In this document: piece by piece, positions 26,701-34,348 of the stretch
How positions within the stretch are numbered: position 1 is the first letter of the stretch
Layout: each line of letters begins with the position of its first letter
Assembly (NCBI GenBank): GCA_024239075.1
Contig: JANBVI010000074.1
Coordinates: 124,001-188,000, forward strand
DNA from: Fischerella sp. CENA71
GTDB lineage: Bacteria > Cyanobacteriota > Cyanobacteriia > Cyanobacteriales > Nostocaceae
Length of the DNA: 64,000 bases
Direction: 5' to 3'
The notes under the pieces: model-generated
The model's input: the letters and a program-made list of their open reading frames with translations, nothing else
Databases searched by the model: none
What the model was told of the DNA's origin: nothing
Translations under genes and position numbers: made by a program

Positions 26701-28433
26701 GATCTGGTATTGGTTTAGCTTTGGTGCAGGAGTTAATTCAACTACATGGTGGAACCGTAGAAGTCAGCAGCGTCGTAGGACAGGGAACCTGCTTTACCGT
26801 CACAATTCCTCTTGGGACAGCACACCTGCCAAGTGAGCGCATCCAAGCCGCACGTACCCTAGCATCAACAGTATTTGGTGCAGTCCCTTATGTTGAGGAG
26901 GCAGAGCGCTGGCTACCAGAAGAAGACACGGGGACGCGGAGACGCGGAGACGCAGGAAATCAAGAGGACACGGGGACGTGGGGACGCGGAGACGCAGGAA
27001 ATCAAGAGGACACGGGGACGCGGGGACGCGGAGACGCAGGAAATCAAGAGGACACGGGGACGCGGGGACGCGGAGACGCAGGAAATCAAGAAGACACGGG
27101 GACGCGGGGACGCGGAGACGCAGGAAATCAAGAGGACACGGGGACGTGGGGACGCGGAGACACGGGGACTATTTTTGATAATTTCTCCGTATCACCGCAT
27201 CTCAATGTCTCCGCGTCTTTGCAAGCGTCACCGCGTCTCCCAACGCCAGGTGCTACAACGGGACGCCAGTCGCTACAACGGAGGGAACCTCCGCAACGCG
27301 CTGGCTCGGAAACCCCCGCAACGCACTGGCTCCTCTCCGCGTCTGCCCATGTCCTCCTTGTCGATGACAACGCCGACATGCGCGATTACCTGAAGCGGAT
27401 ATTAAGCAAACACGTTACAGTAGAAGCTGTTGCGGATGGAGCAGCTGCACTGGCTGCTGTTCAAGAACGAGTGCCAGATTTGGTTCTTTCTGATGTGATG
27501 ATGCCAGGGTTAAATGGCTTTGAGTTATTAAAAGCATTGCGTGCCGACGCGCGGACAAAAGAAATACCAATTATTCTGCTTTCTGCTCGTGCTGGAGAAG
27601 AGTTTGTGATTGAAGGACTTGAAGCTGGGGCTGATGACTATTTGATTAAACCCTTTTCTGCCCAAGAACTTGTCACCCGTGTAAATGCCCATCTGCAAAT
27701 GGCACACCTACGCTCTGAAGCACTCCGCCAAGAAAGAACAATTAGCCGCAGGAAGGATGAGTTACTATCAACAGTTTCCCACGAACTTAATACTCCTCTG
27801 GTTGCCATTCTCGGTTGGACGCGGTTACTGCGTGGCAGCCCGTCTAATCAATCCATCCTCATGAAAGCTTTGGAGACAATCGAACGTAATGCTACTTTGC
27901 AAGCCAAACTTATTCAAGATTTACTGGATATCTCGCGGATCACTGCGGGCAAAATCAGTCTGAATCTTGAGCCAGTTGAACTGCAAGGAGTGATTGAAAC
28001 TGCGATCGCCACAGTGCGTCAATCTCTGGAAACCAAAGATATTCGCCTCAATTGTATATTTAATCCTTTATCAATAATAGTTGAAGGCGATCCTGATCGT
28101 TTACAGCAAATTATGCTGAATTTACTTACCAACGCTGTCAAATTTACTGCTCAGGGAGGAAGCATTGAAGTTGGTGTTGACATATGTGAAAATCAAGCCC
28201 AGATTGTGGTGAGTGATAATGGCATTGGTATCAGCACCGAGTTGCTACCCTATATTTTTGATACTTTTCGTCAGTCTGAGAGCGCACAATCAAAAGGCGG
28301 ATTAGGACTGGGACTGGCGATCGCTCGTCATTTGATAGAACTCCACAGTGGGACTATTAATGCTGCAAGTCCTGGAGTTGGGCAGGGTACAACTTTTATT
28401 GTTAAGTTGCCATTAATAAGGGTTAATCTTTAA
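23781..28433 (+). CDS. Large hybrid histidine kinase (GAF-PAS3-GAF-HK-REC-HK)
   Basis: 1550 residues. The order is GAF (35-200, with SPCGTCLDRGTPQLYSHPER), three PAS/PAC modules (about 217-575), a second GAF (580-745) and HisKA with SHEFRTPLT near 796. HATPase (NLLSNAFKFT, DTGTGIPSEELP, about 895-1015) and a repeat linker (1048-1129) come next, then a receiver (HVLLVDDNADMRDYL near 1190; LSDVMMPGLNGF). The protein ends with HisKA (SHELNTPLVAILGW near 1333) and HATPase to the end. It shares the C-terminal layout with the kinase at 20323 and its N-terminal GAF with the kinase at 36606. No membrane helices are seen; ligands are unknown. Confidence 0.9.
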   Translation: MQQPQTETITLEDIVITEELSHRNPRTANLVQENQALHALARQLVNTPETMLQSLVDMALELCVAGSTGVSLLETTTDGEEVFRWNVLAGAFEQYVGGTTPRNFSPCGTCLDRGTPQLYSHPERYFTYLQAANTPIVEGLVLPLIADNYALGTIWIMSHDEQWQFDSEDVRVMTSLADFTAAALLLNQRQTHQLLTANVRLEAEVKERQLAEESARDNEAYFRAIADLIPDLLWRNDLNGKANWYNQRWLDYTGQTLEEAQGDGWLEVIHPSDRAQSSINFHNAVKERRPLRQEHRIKGTDGKYRWFLVQADPVIEADGHIIWFGAATDIHEQRTALEQLRSSEKLLQAMIENLPGGAAFVVDHNLRYLLAEGEALHTAGFKSADLVGKTIFEALPMELAASYEVMYRRALAGETFEHEHNVHDHWYISRGTPLRSANGEVYAVLAVSYDITDRKGAEAALRESEEKYRSLFTAMDQGFCIIEKVETAAGQPSDFRYLTVNPAFERHTGMNDVVGKTIREFVPDLEQRIMDLYDKVVRTGQHQQFEDYVSALDLWIEAELFPAQTPGQIAVLFSNISERKRAEEQLRRAAEMDAFRVKLSDVLRSLADPVQIPVEACRLLGEHLSVDRAYYVEVNEAESYARVNHDYLRGDVPSLVGVFRLADFGWTVPLLQRGETIIVTDAETTDIIPANDREAMAAVRIAAHISIPLIKAGALVGALCVTESAPREWSETEIELVRETAERIWAAIERARAEVALRESEIQRIREQAAREEERQRVEALAELDRAKTLFFSNVSHEFRTPLTLLLAPLQDALSDRVDPLSPSQRKRLELVHHNSLRLLKLVNTLLDFSRIEANRMQAVYEPIDLAMFTVELASVFRSAIERAGLRLIVDCPPMREPVYIDREMWEKIVLNLLSNAFKFTFEGEIIVRLYLSDDTHVTLQVKDTGTGIPSEELPHLFERFYHMPRTQARTHEGSGIGLALVQELIQLHGGTVEVSSVVGQGTCFTVTIPLGTAHLPSERIQAARTLASTVFGAVPYVEEAERWLPEEDTGTRRRGDAGNQEDTGTWGRGDAGNQEDTGTRGRGDAGNQEDTGTRGRGDAGNQEDTGTRGRGDAGNQEDTGTWGRGDTGTIFDNFSVSPHLNVSASLQASPRLPTPGATTGRQSLQRREPPQRAGSETPATHWLLSASAHVLLVDDNADMRDYLKRILSKHVTVEAVADGAAALAAVQERVPDLVLSDVMMPGLNGFELLKALRADARTKEIPIILLSARAGEEFVIEGLEAGADDYLIKPFSAQELVTRVNAHLQMAHLRSEALRQERTISRRKDELLSTVSHELNTPLVAILGWTRLLRGSPSNQSILMKALETIERNATLQAKLIQDLLDISRITAGKISLNLEPVELQGVIETAIATVRQSLETKDIRLNCIFNPLSIIVEGDPDRLQQIMLNLLTNAVKFTAQGGSIEVGVDICENQAQIVVSDNGIGISTELLPYIFDTFRQSESAQSKGGLGLGLAIARHLIELHSGTINAASPGVGQGTTFIVKLPLIRVNL
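26922..27167 (+). repeat. 42-bp tandem repeat array encoding a 14-residue unit
   Basis: Five full copies and one partial copy of a 14-residue unit, EDTGTRGRGDAGNQ, in the kinase linker between HATPase and receiver. Copies differ by Arg/Trp or Arg/Gly changes only, so expansion is recent. The DNA unit is built from the gacacggggacgcgg element seen elsewhere in the window. Confidence 0.9.
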
Positions 28434-28554
28434 ATAGAATAAAAACAAATTTTAAGTTTTATTTATATTGACACTCACCTTGGTAAAGCCACTGGGTTTC
28501 CAAACTCCTGCGAGATTTTTTATGAAGAGCTACCTGCTTAAAGTCCCTACTCTT

Positions 28555-28667
28555 ATACCAATTTAATATAGAAGATGCATACAAATATCCCACACGCGCT
28601 CACGCGCACCCTCCCCGATGCCTTGGGGAGGGGTAAAATTCTATATAGCTTCACGAAGAATTGGTAT
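28555..28667. mobile_element. MITE-like element A (ataccaatt ... aattggtat)
   Basis: 113 bp with 9-bp perfect inverted termini and a GC-rich middle (cacgcgctcacgcgcaccct, gccttggggaggggt). It lies upstream of the cheR-like gene. A copy in opposite orientation lies just downstream of that gene (30154-30275). Confidence 0.75.
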
Positions 28668-28755
28668 TAATCATATTTCCCTTGAATTTCCTAACTACAC
28701 AGCTTTGTCTAAAAGTGGTCTTTCGTAAAAATTAATTAACAAAGAGTCATGTAAC

Positions 28756-30051
28756 ATGAATACATCAGATTACAATCCAGATTTTGAAGCTTTGTTGGAC
28801 TACCTTAAGCAAAACTGTGGTTGCGATCTGACTGTTTACAAACGTGCTACTTTAATGCGTCGGTTCCAACACCGGATGCAGCAGTTAAAAATTGACAACT
28901 ATCCGAACTACTTGCAATATCTACAGGGACATCCCGAAGAGTATACTTCCCTGCTTAATACCGTATTGATCAACTTCTCTGGCTTTTTTCGCGATCGCGA
29001 TTCCTGGGATTATTTAGCTAACAACATCATTCCCCAAATCATTACCAGCAAGCAGGCGCAAGAAAAAATTCGAGTTTGGAGTGCGGGCTGTGCTTCTGGA
29101 CAAGAAGTTTATACACTGGCGATATTACTGGCTGAGAACTTGGGTATTGAGCAATATTTGCAGCGAGTGCAAATTTTTGCCACAGATGTGGATAAAGATG
29201 CGCTGATGCAAGCACGACAAGCTAGTTATAGTGAAAACGAGGTAATAGGGATTCCAAGTGAAGCTCTGTCTAAATACTTTAAGAAAGTCGAGCAGCGCTA
29301 TGTTTTTCGCTCCAAGCTGCGCTCCACCATTATTTTTGGTTGCCACAATCTCGCTACTGATGCACCCATGTCCAAAATAGACCTGCTTGTGTGTCGCAAT
29401 GTCCTGATTTATTTACACTTCCAAACCCAAGCAAGTGTTTTAGTTCGCTTTCATTTTGCTTTGGCAGAGAAAGGCTTTCTCTTTCTGGGTAGCGCAGAAA
29501 GCTTTAGCAACACCAAACATCTGTTTATTCCTGTCAGTTTGAAACATCATGTTTTTGCTAAAGGAGAGAATCTGACTTTGGAAGATCACTTGCTGCTCCA
29601 ATCCAAGACTGGCAAGAAAAAAGCTGTTAATCCTTTAAACGCTCAGATTCGCATCTGGCAAACTGCCTTTGAATTTAGTCCATTTCCTCAGCTAGTAGTG
29701 GATCACAGGGGCCGTTTATTTATGGCTAATCAACAGGGTTACACTTTGTTTGGTTTGAAGAACAACAATTTAGGTGCGCGAGTGCAAGATTTAGAAATCG
29801 GGCAAATTGTAAATTCATTCGCTTTAATGAGACAGCTTCATTGCGATCGCTGCCCGATCAATCTGAAGAATGTAGAATGGACAAGCGAGCGCGGCACAAT
29901 TTATCTAGACATCTACATTACACCAATATCAGATCCAAATGGTAGCCTGATTGGCGCAAACTTCACTTATGTTGACGTGACTCATTATACAGAATCTCAG
30001 AATGAAATATTCATACACACTCAAAAATGCCAAGGTTTAATCAGGAAATAA
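28756..30051 (+). CDS. CheR-type methyltransferase with C-terminal PAS domain
   Basis: 431 residues. Residues 1-75 are the CheR N-terminal all-helical domain (YKRATLMRRFQHRMQQL). Residues 80-275 are the SAM-binding methyltransferase (WSAGCASGQEVYTLAILLAE, IFATDVDKDAL, LLVCRNVLIYL). About 300-425 is a PAS-like domain (FEFSPFPQLVVDHRGRLFMANQQG). CheR methylates glutamates of chemoreceptors; here no receptor, CheB or CheW gene is near, and it follows two hybrid kinases, so it may modify a signalling protein other than a chemoreceptor. It is bracketed by two inverted MITE copies. Confidence 0.88.
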   Translation: MNTSDYNPDFEALLDYLKQNCGCDLTVYKRATLMRRFQHRMQQLKIDNYPNYLQYLQGHPEEYTSLLNTVLINFSGFFRDRDSWDYLANNIIPQIITSKQAQEKIRVWSAGCASGQEVYTLAILLAENLGIEQYLQRVQIFATDVDKDALMQARQASYSENEVIGIPSEALSKYFKKVEQRYVFRSKLRSTIIFGCHNLATDAPMSKIDLLVCRNVLIYLHFQTQASVLVRFHFALAEKGFLFLGSAESFSNTKHLFIPVSLKHHVFAKGENLTLEDHLLLQSKTGKKKAVNPLNAQIRIWQTAFEFSPFPQLVVDHRGRLFMANQQGYTLFGLKNNNLGARVQDLEIGQIVNSFALMRQLHCDRCPINLKNVEWTSERGTIYLDIYITPISDPNGSLIGANFTYVDVTHYTESQNEIFIHTQKCQGLIRK

Positions 30052-30153
30052 TTTTTTTGGGGATTGGGGATCGGATACAAGGAGACGCTCAGTACACTTC
30101 CTGTTCCTTATTTCCTATTCCCTGACCTCCACGAATGAATTTAATTTTGCCTA

Positions 30154-30275
30154 ATACCAATTCTTCGTGAAGCTGCATAGAATTTTACCCCTCCCCAACC
30201 CTCCCCAAGGCATCGAGGAGGGTGCGCGTTAGCGCGGGTGGGGTCTTTGTATGCGTCTTCAGATTAAATTGGTAT
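30154..30275. mobile_element. MITE-like element B, inverted relative to A
   Basis: 122 bp with ataccaatt and aattggtat termini; internal sequence is the reverse complement of the 28555-28667 copy (cctccccaaggcatcgagga, gcgcgttagcgcggg). Two closely spaced inverted copies could recombine and invert the cheR-like gene. Confidence 0.75.
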
Positions 30276-30355
30276 AACTACTTATATGTATACAACGTAT
30301 TCGTCTTATGATGATCATCATAGAAACATCATAGAAAAATCTCTTTGTTAGCAAA

Positions 30356-31312
30356 ATGTCAGAGCGTAGTTACGCCATTCTAGGAACTGGTGCATTAGGT
30401 GGCTTTTATGGTGCCAAACTGCAAAAAGCTGGTTTAGATGTCCACTTTTTGCTGAAGAGTGATTATGAATATGTCAGTAAATCTGGTTTGGTTATTGAGT
30501 CGAAAGATGGTGATTTCACCCTTCCTCAAGTCAATGCCTACAATGATGTAGAAAAAATGCCACAATGCGATGTGGTGGTGATAGCACTAAAGACGACACA
30601 AAACCATTTATTGCCGCAGATGTTACCGCCTGTCATCAGGGATGATGGGGTAGTGTTGGTATTGCAAAATGGACTGGCGATGGAAGAAGAAGTTGCCAAA
30701 ATAGTTAGCAATGTCAGTATTATTGGTGGGTTGTGTTTTCTCTGTTCCAATAAAGTCGGACCAGGACATATCCACCACCTCGACTATGGACAAATTACTC
30801 TAGGAGAATATGCTTCTGGCTATGATCCTACTGGGATTACAGATAAGATGCGGCAAATTGCCGATGACTTGGAGAATGCTAGTATCTCAATAGAATTAAC
30901 TGAAGACTTATTACTAGGGCGATGGAAAAAATTGGTGTGGAATATTCCCTATAATGGACTGTCTGTAATTCTCAACGCCAGAACAGATGAATTAATGTCC
31001 TATGTTCACACCCGCAAATTAGTTGAACAGTTGATGTGTGAAGTTGCAGCAGGAGCCAAAAGTTGCGGACGCATCATTGATGATAGCTTCATTCAAACAA
31101 TGCTGGATTACACCCTGAAAATGAAGCCTTATCGTACCAGCATGAAAATTGACTACGACGAAAGGCGGCCTTTGGAAGTAGAAGCAATTTTTGGGAACCC
31201 ATTACGGAAAGCGCATTCTAGGGGTGTGGATTTACCGCAGATTAACTGTATATACCAGCAGTTAAAGTTTTTGGATGAGAAAATAAGAGTGGAAGATCGG
31301 GAAAATGCTTAA
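30356..31312 (+). CDS. Ketopantoate reductase family protein (ApbA/PanE-like)
   Basis: 318 residues with an N-terminal Rossmann NADPH site (YAILGTGALGGFYGAKLQKAG) and ALKTTQN, followed by VLVLQNGLAMEEEV. The C-terminal helical ApbA domain has the catalytic Lys region WKKLVWNIPYNGLSVILN and EVEAIFGNPLRKA. Members reduce 2-dehydropantoate in coenzyme A synthesis, but paralogs with other or unknown substrates are common in cyanobacteria. No pan genes are near, so I give no symbol. It is probably a single gene. Confidence 0.85.
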   Translation: MSERSYAILGTGALGGFYGAKLQKAGLDVHFLLKSDYEYVSKSGLVIESKDGDFTLPQVNAYNDVEKMPQCDVVVIALKTTQNHLLPQMLPPVIRDDGVVLVLQNGLAMEEEVAKIVSNVSIIGGLCFLCSNKVGPGHIHHLDYGQITLGEYASGYDPTGITDKMRQIADDLENASISIELTEDLLLGRWKKLVWNIPYNGLSVILNARTDELMSYVHTRKLVEQLMCEVAAGAKSCGRIIDDSFIQTMLDYTLKMKPYRTSMKIDYDERRPLEVEAIFGNPLRKAHSRGVDLPQINCIYQQLKFLDEKIRVEDRENA

Positions 31313-31316
31313 TTCC

Positions 31317-31469
31317 TTACATCAAATTTCCAAAAGTTTTTCTAGCAAATTCTTCTAACTCCGATGCAGTAAGCTGTTGATTTTTGACAACAATCACACC
31401 GTGTTCCCATAGAGATTGTTTTAATTGATGTCTTTGTAAATCTGTGAGATGAAGTAAGTTACATCCTTG
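31317..31469 (-). pseudogene. TauD/TfdA-type dioxygenase N-terminal remnant
   Basis: About 50 in-frame codons read leftward: GCNLLHLTDLQ, then LKQSLWEHGVIVVKNQQLT and ASELEEFARKTFGNLM before a TAA. This is the pattern of the N-terminus of Fe(II)/2-oxoglutarate dioxygenases of the TauD family (hLtd..r..l...l.ehGvvv.r.Q.Lt..el..fa..fG). The catalytic HxD region is absent. The right end abuts a MITE-like element and the left end abuts the 3' end of the ketopantoate-reductase-like gene, so it is a fragment. Confidence 0.55.
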
Positions 31470-31475
31470 GGGAGC

Positions 31476-31647
31476 ATCCCAATTCTTTCAAAACACAAAA
31501 TGAAGTAGCTGTGCTTAACGCTCTGCGCTCCCACCGAAGCTTTGAGCCTCGCTGGCGCGAGGAGCTACGCTAACGGAGGAAACCTCCGCACCCTTACAGG
31601 AAGTCGCGATCGCGCCTACAAACTTCTCTCTGCGTTTAAACATAAAT
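31476..31647. mobile_element. MITE-like element, copy 2 (inverted)
   Basis: Reverse-complement copy of 23528-23736, starting with atcccaattctttcaaaaca and running through the same core to about 31647. The far inverted terminus is missing and an internal stretch is shorter, so this copy is truncated. The 64-codon frame at 31542-31736 arises from it and is not a gene. Confidence 0.65.
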
Positions 31648-31749
31648 CTTCAAGCGGACATAATATTTGTTTTTGCAAAAAATTTGGAAACTGGCAATTT
31701 TCTTTTGTAGCTGAATATCGTAGCATCTATACTTAAAAGTATAATCACC

Positions 31750-33762
31750 ATGACTCGTAATATCTACGCCTTACTAGTTGGCATTGACGAGTATATCAGT
31801 CCCGTCCCTCCACTCAAGGGCTGTGTGAATGACATCATGGCTGTCAAAGAGTATTTGCAACAGCGTGTAAGTGAAGATGGATATCAGCTACATTTACGCA
31901 CAATATTAAATCAGAATGCTACCCGTCAGGCAATTATTGATGGTTTCCGTCAGCATCTATGCCAAGCTAATAGTGAAGATGTGACATTTTTTTACTTTGC
32001 AGGGCATGGTAGTCAAGAAGAAGCCCCACAAGAGTTTTGGAGTTTGGAACCAGACAGGCTAAATGAAACTTTGGTTTGTTACGACAGCCGTAGTCCGGGG
32101 GGTTGGGACTTGGCAGATAAAGAATTGGCAAAACTAATAGCAGAAGTAGCTGTAAACAATCCCCATATTGCCATGATTATGGACTGTTGCCACTCTGGTT
32201 CTGGGACTCGTGGTGATTTAGAAGCAGAAACAGCAGTTCGTAAAGCGCCTATCGACAGACGCAAGCGGCCTTTAAACAGCTTTATTTTTTCCCTAGCAGA
32301 AGCTAGTCAACTTTCTGCTTCCCGCAGTTTAGAAGCAAATCCCACTGGCTGGAATTTTCCTAGAGGAAAACATATTTTCCTAGCAGCGTGTCTGGATAGT
32401 GAGTTAGCTAAAGAGTATAACGGAGATGGGCAACCAAGAGGCGTGTTTTCTTACTTTTTGCTGGATACATTAAAGAAAGCCAATGGTAGTTTGACTTATC
32501 GAGACTTATTTAAACGCACTCATGCCCTGGTTCGTAGTAAAGTTACAGATCAATCTCCGCAAATAGAAGCAACTATTTTAAGTGAATTAGATCAACCATT
32601 TTTAGGAGGAGCGATCGCTCAACATAATCCCTACTTTACTGTATATTATCATCCACAGTACGACTGGGTAATTGACGGTGGTGCTATACACGGGCTTCCT
32701 CAACCTGCTGGGAATGAGACAACCTTGTTAGCCTTGTTTCCTTTTGACACTCCTAATGAGCAACTAAGACAATTATCAGCAGCTATCGGTGAAGCTCAAG
32801 TATTAGAAATCATGCCGCAACTCAGTAAAGTTCAAATTAGCGGTATTGACAACTTAACACCAGAAATAACTTTTAAAGCAGTAGTCATCAGTTTACCTCT
32901 ACCACCCAAAGGTGTATTAATGTCAGGAGAAGCAGCAGGATTAGAACTTGTTCGCACTAAATTGCTGAGTGCAAGTTCCGCAAACCAACCTTCTTTATAT
33001 ATTCGTGAAGTTGCTACACCAGAAACTGCTGAGTTTAAGTTACTTGCCCATGACGGTAAATATTTAATCACCCGCCCAGCCGATGATCGTCCCTTAGTGG
33101 CTTCTATCCAAGGTTACACAGATGCTACAGCCTTGCAGGTGATTCAACGCTTAGAACATATTACCCGTTGGACAAATATTGTTGAACTCTCCAGCCCCGC
33201 TACCAGTCGTATTCAACCGGATGCGGTGCAAATGTTCATTTATCAAGAGGGACAACAACTGCAAGATACTCAAATTCGGCTTGAGTACCGACAAGAAAAT
33301 GGCAAATGGAAAAGTCCCACTTTTAAAGTCAAACTCAAAAATACAAGTCAAGAACCTCTGTACTGCGCCCTGTTGGATTTGACAGAACGCTACGCAGTCA
33401 GTGCAGGTTTATTTGATGGCGGAGGCGTTTGGTTACAGCCACAACAAGAAGCTTGGGCATTAGGCGGTAGAGAAATCTATGCCACAGTACCAGAAAAACT
33501 GTGGAGACAGGGAATGACACAGATGAAAGATGTTCTTAAACTAATTGTCAGCACCGCCGAATTTGATGCTACTTTACTTGAACAAGAAGAACTGGATTTG
33601 CCTTCTCGTTTAGTTAAACAAGCAAGCCGAGGTAAAGGAACTCTTAACCGTTTAATGAACCGAGTTCTATCTCGCAATCTTGTAGCCATGCCAGAAGAAG
33701 AAGAACTTTATGATGATTGGATTGCAAGTCAAATTGTGATTACAACTGTGCGTCCACAATAG
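31750..33762 (+). CDS. Orthocaspase (caspase-fold peptidase, C14 family)
   Basis: 670 residues. The caspase p20-like domain occupies about 1-285: NIYALLVGIDEY start, catalytic His86 in FYFAGHGSQ and catalytic Cys147 in IMDCCHSGS. Orthocaspases are Arg/Lys-specific cysteine peptidases of bacteria, linked in cyanobacteria to stress and cell-death-like responses. The basic IDRRKRPL segment after the Cys could be a processing site. The C-terminal 380 residues are beta-rich, without a domain I can name with confidence. No signal peptide; likely cytoplasmic. Confidence 0.88.
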   Translation: MTRNIYALLVGIDEYISPVPPLKGCVNDIMAVKEYLQQRVSEDGYQLHLRTILNQNATRQAIIDGFRQHLCQANSEDVTFFYFAGHGSQEEAPQEFWSLEPDRLNETLVCYDSRSPGGWDLADKELAKLIAEVAVNNPHIAMIMDCCHSGSGTRGDLEAETAVRKAPIDRRKRPLNSFIFSLAEASQLSASRSLEANPTGWNFPRGKHIFLAACLDSELAKEYNGDGQPRGVFSYFLLDTLKKANGSLTYRDLFKRTHALVRSKVTDQSPQIEATILSELDQPFLGGAIAQHNPYFTVYYHPQYDWVIDGGAIHGLPQPAGNETTLLALFPFDTPNEQLRQLSAAIGEAQVLEIMPQLSKVQISGIDNLTPEITFKAVVISLPLPPKGVLMSGEAAGLELVRTKLLSASSANQPSLYIREVATPETAEFKLLAHDGKYLITRPADDRPLVASIQGYTDATALQVIQRLEHITRWTNIVELSSPATSRIQPDAVQMFIYQEGQQLQDTQIRLEYRQENGKWKSPTFKVKLKNTSQEPLYCALLDLTERYAVSAGLFDGGGVWLQPQQEAWALGGREIYATVPEKLWRQGMTQMKDVLKLIVSTAEFDATLLEQEELDLPSRLVKQASRGKGTLNRLMNRVLSRNLVAMPEEEELYDDWIASQIVITTVRPQ

Positions 33763-34035
33763 ACTTCAAAACCTCATAAGAACAGCCTCTCCTCAGTAAG
33801 GAGAGTGGGTTCGATTACCAACCTCACAAAAAACACTGTCACTGGCGATGAAAATCCAATGGCTGGTGTATATGTTGTTTTGATGAACTTTAAGCTTGAC
33901 AAAAAATAGCGGTAATGATTCCAATGGAAATCAATTACTGCTACTGTGATCGCTCTTTCGGGAAACATTCGGAGCGATCGCTTACAAAAATCAAACAATG
34001 CGCTTTTGAAAACAGGCGATCGTTGTTTACATTCC
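33763..34035. other. Spacer after the orthocaspase gene
   Basis: A ctctcct/aggagag stem (33787-33805) lies 24 bp after the stop codon but lacks a T tract. Beyond it is unremarkable AT-rich sequence with a few gcgatcg octamers, up to the 63-bp repeat array. Open frames that cross the array on either strand are not considered genes. Confidence 0.4.
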
Positions 34036-34242
34036 CTGTAGCAGCTTCTGCCTTCTTTGCAGGAACTTCCGCCCTCACGTTTGCGTGTTTCGCGCAGTCT
34101 GTAGCAACTTCCGTCTTCTTTGCAGGAACTTCCGCCTTCACGTTTGCGTGTTTCGCGCAGCCTGTAGCAACTTCCGTCTTCCTTGCAGGAACTTCCGCCT
34201 TCACGTTTGCGTGTTTCGCGCAGCCTGTAGCAGCTTCTGCCT
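34036..34242. repeat. 63-bp tandem repeat array 1
   Basis: Three full units beginning at 34036, 34099 and 34162 and a partial fourth from 34225. The unit starts ctgtagcaacttccgtcttc and ends tgtttcgcgcagc. Because 63 is a multiple of three, open frames run through on both strands; they are repeat artefacts. The same unit with small changes forms array 2 at 55282-55475. Confidence 0.85.
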
Positions 34243-34348
34243 TGACGAGAAATAGACTTGTGAGGGATAACAGGTAGATTATGTATAAGGCTGGGCAATT
34301 TTGTCTAATTGTTTTTGAACCCCTACATGACGTAGGTGGCTCTTAATT

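Noticed and set aside
26875-27393. 172-codon frame overlapping the 42-bp repeats
   Set aside because: Alternative frame of the repeat array within the 1550-residue kinase, whose reading frame carries all the domains.
33787-33830. tRNA-like stretch (ggttcgatta after a stem)
   Set aside because: No acceptor or anticodon stem can be drawn; only the T-loop-like word is present.
34036-34242. CRISPR array
   Set aside because: Repeats are head-to-tail without unique spacers; the same holds for the arrays at 12156, 26922, 48929 and 55282.
33915-34277. 120-codon plus-strand and 174-codon minus-strand frames over array 1
   Set aside because: Both are produced by a 63-bp tandem unit that is a multiple of three; no ribosome-binding site, and frames are open on both strands at once.
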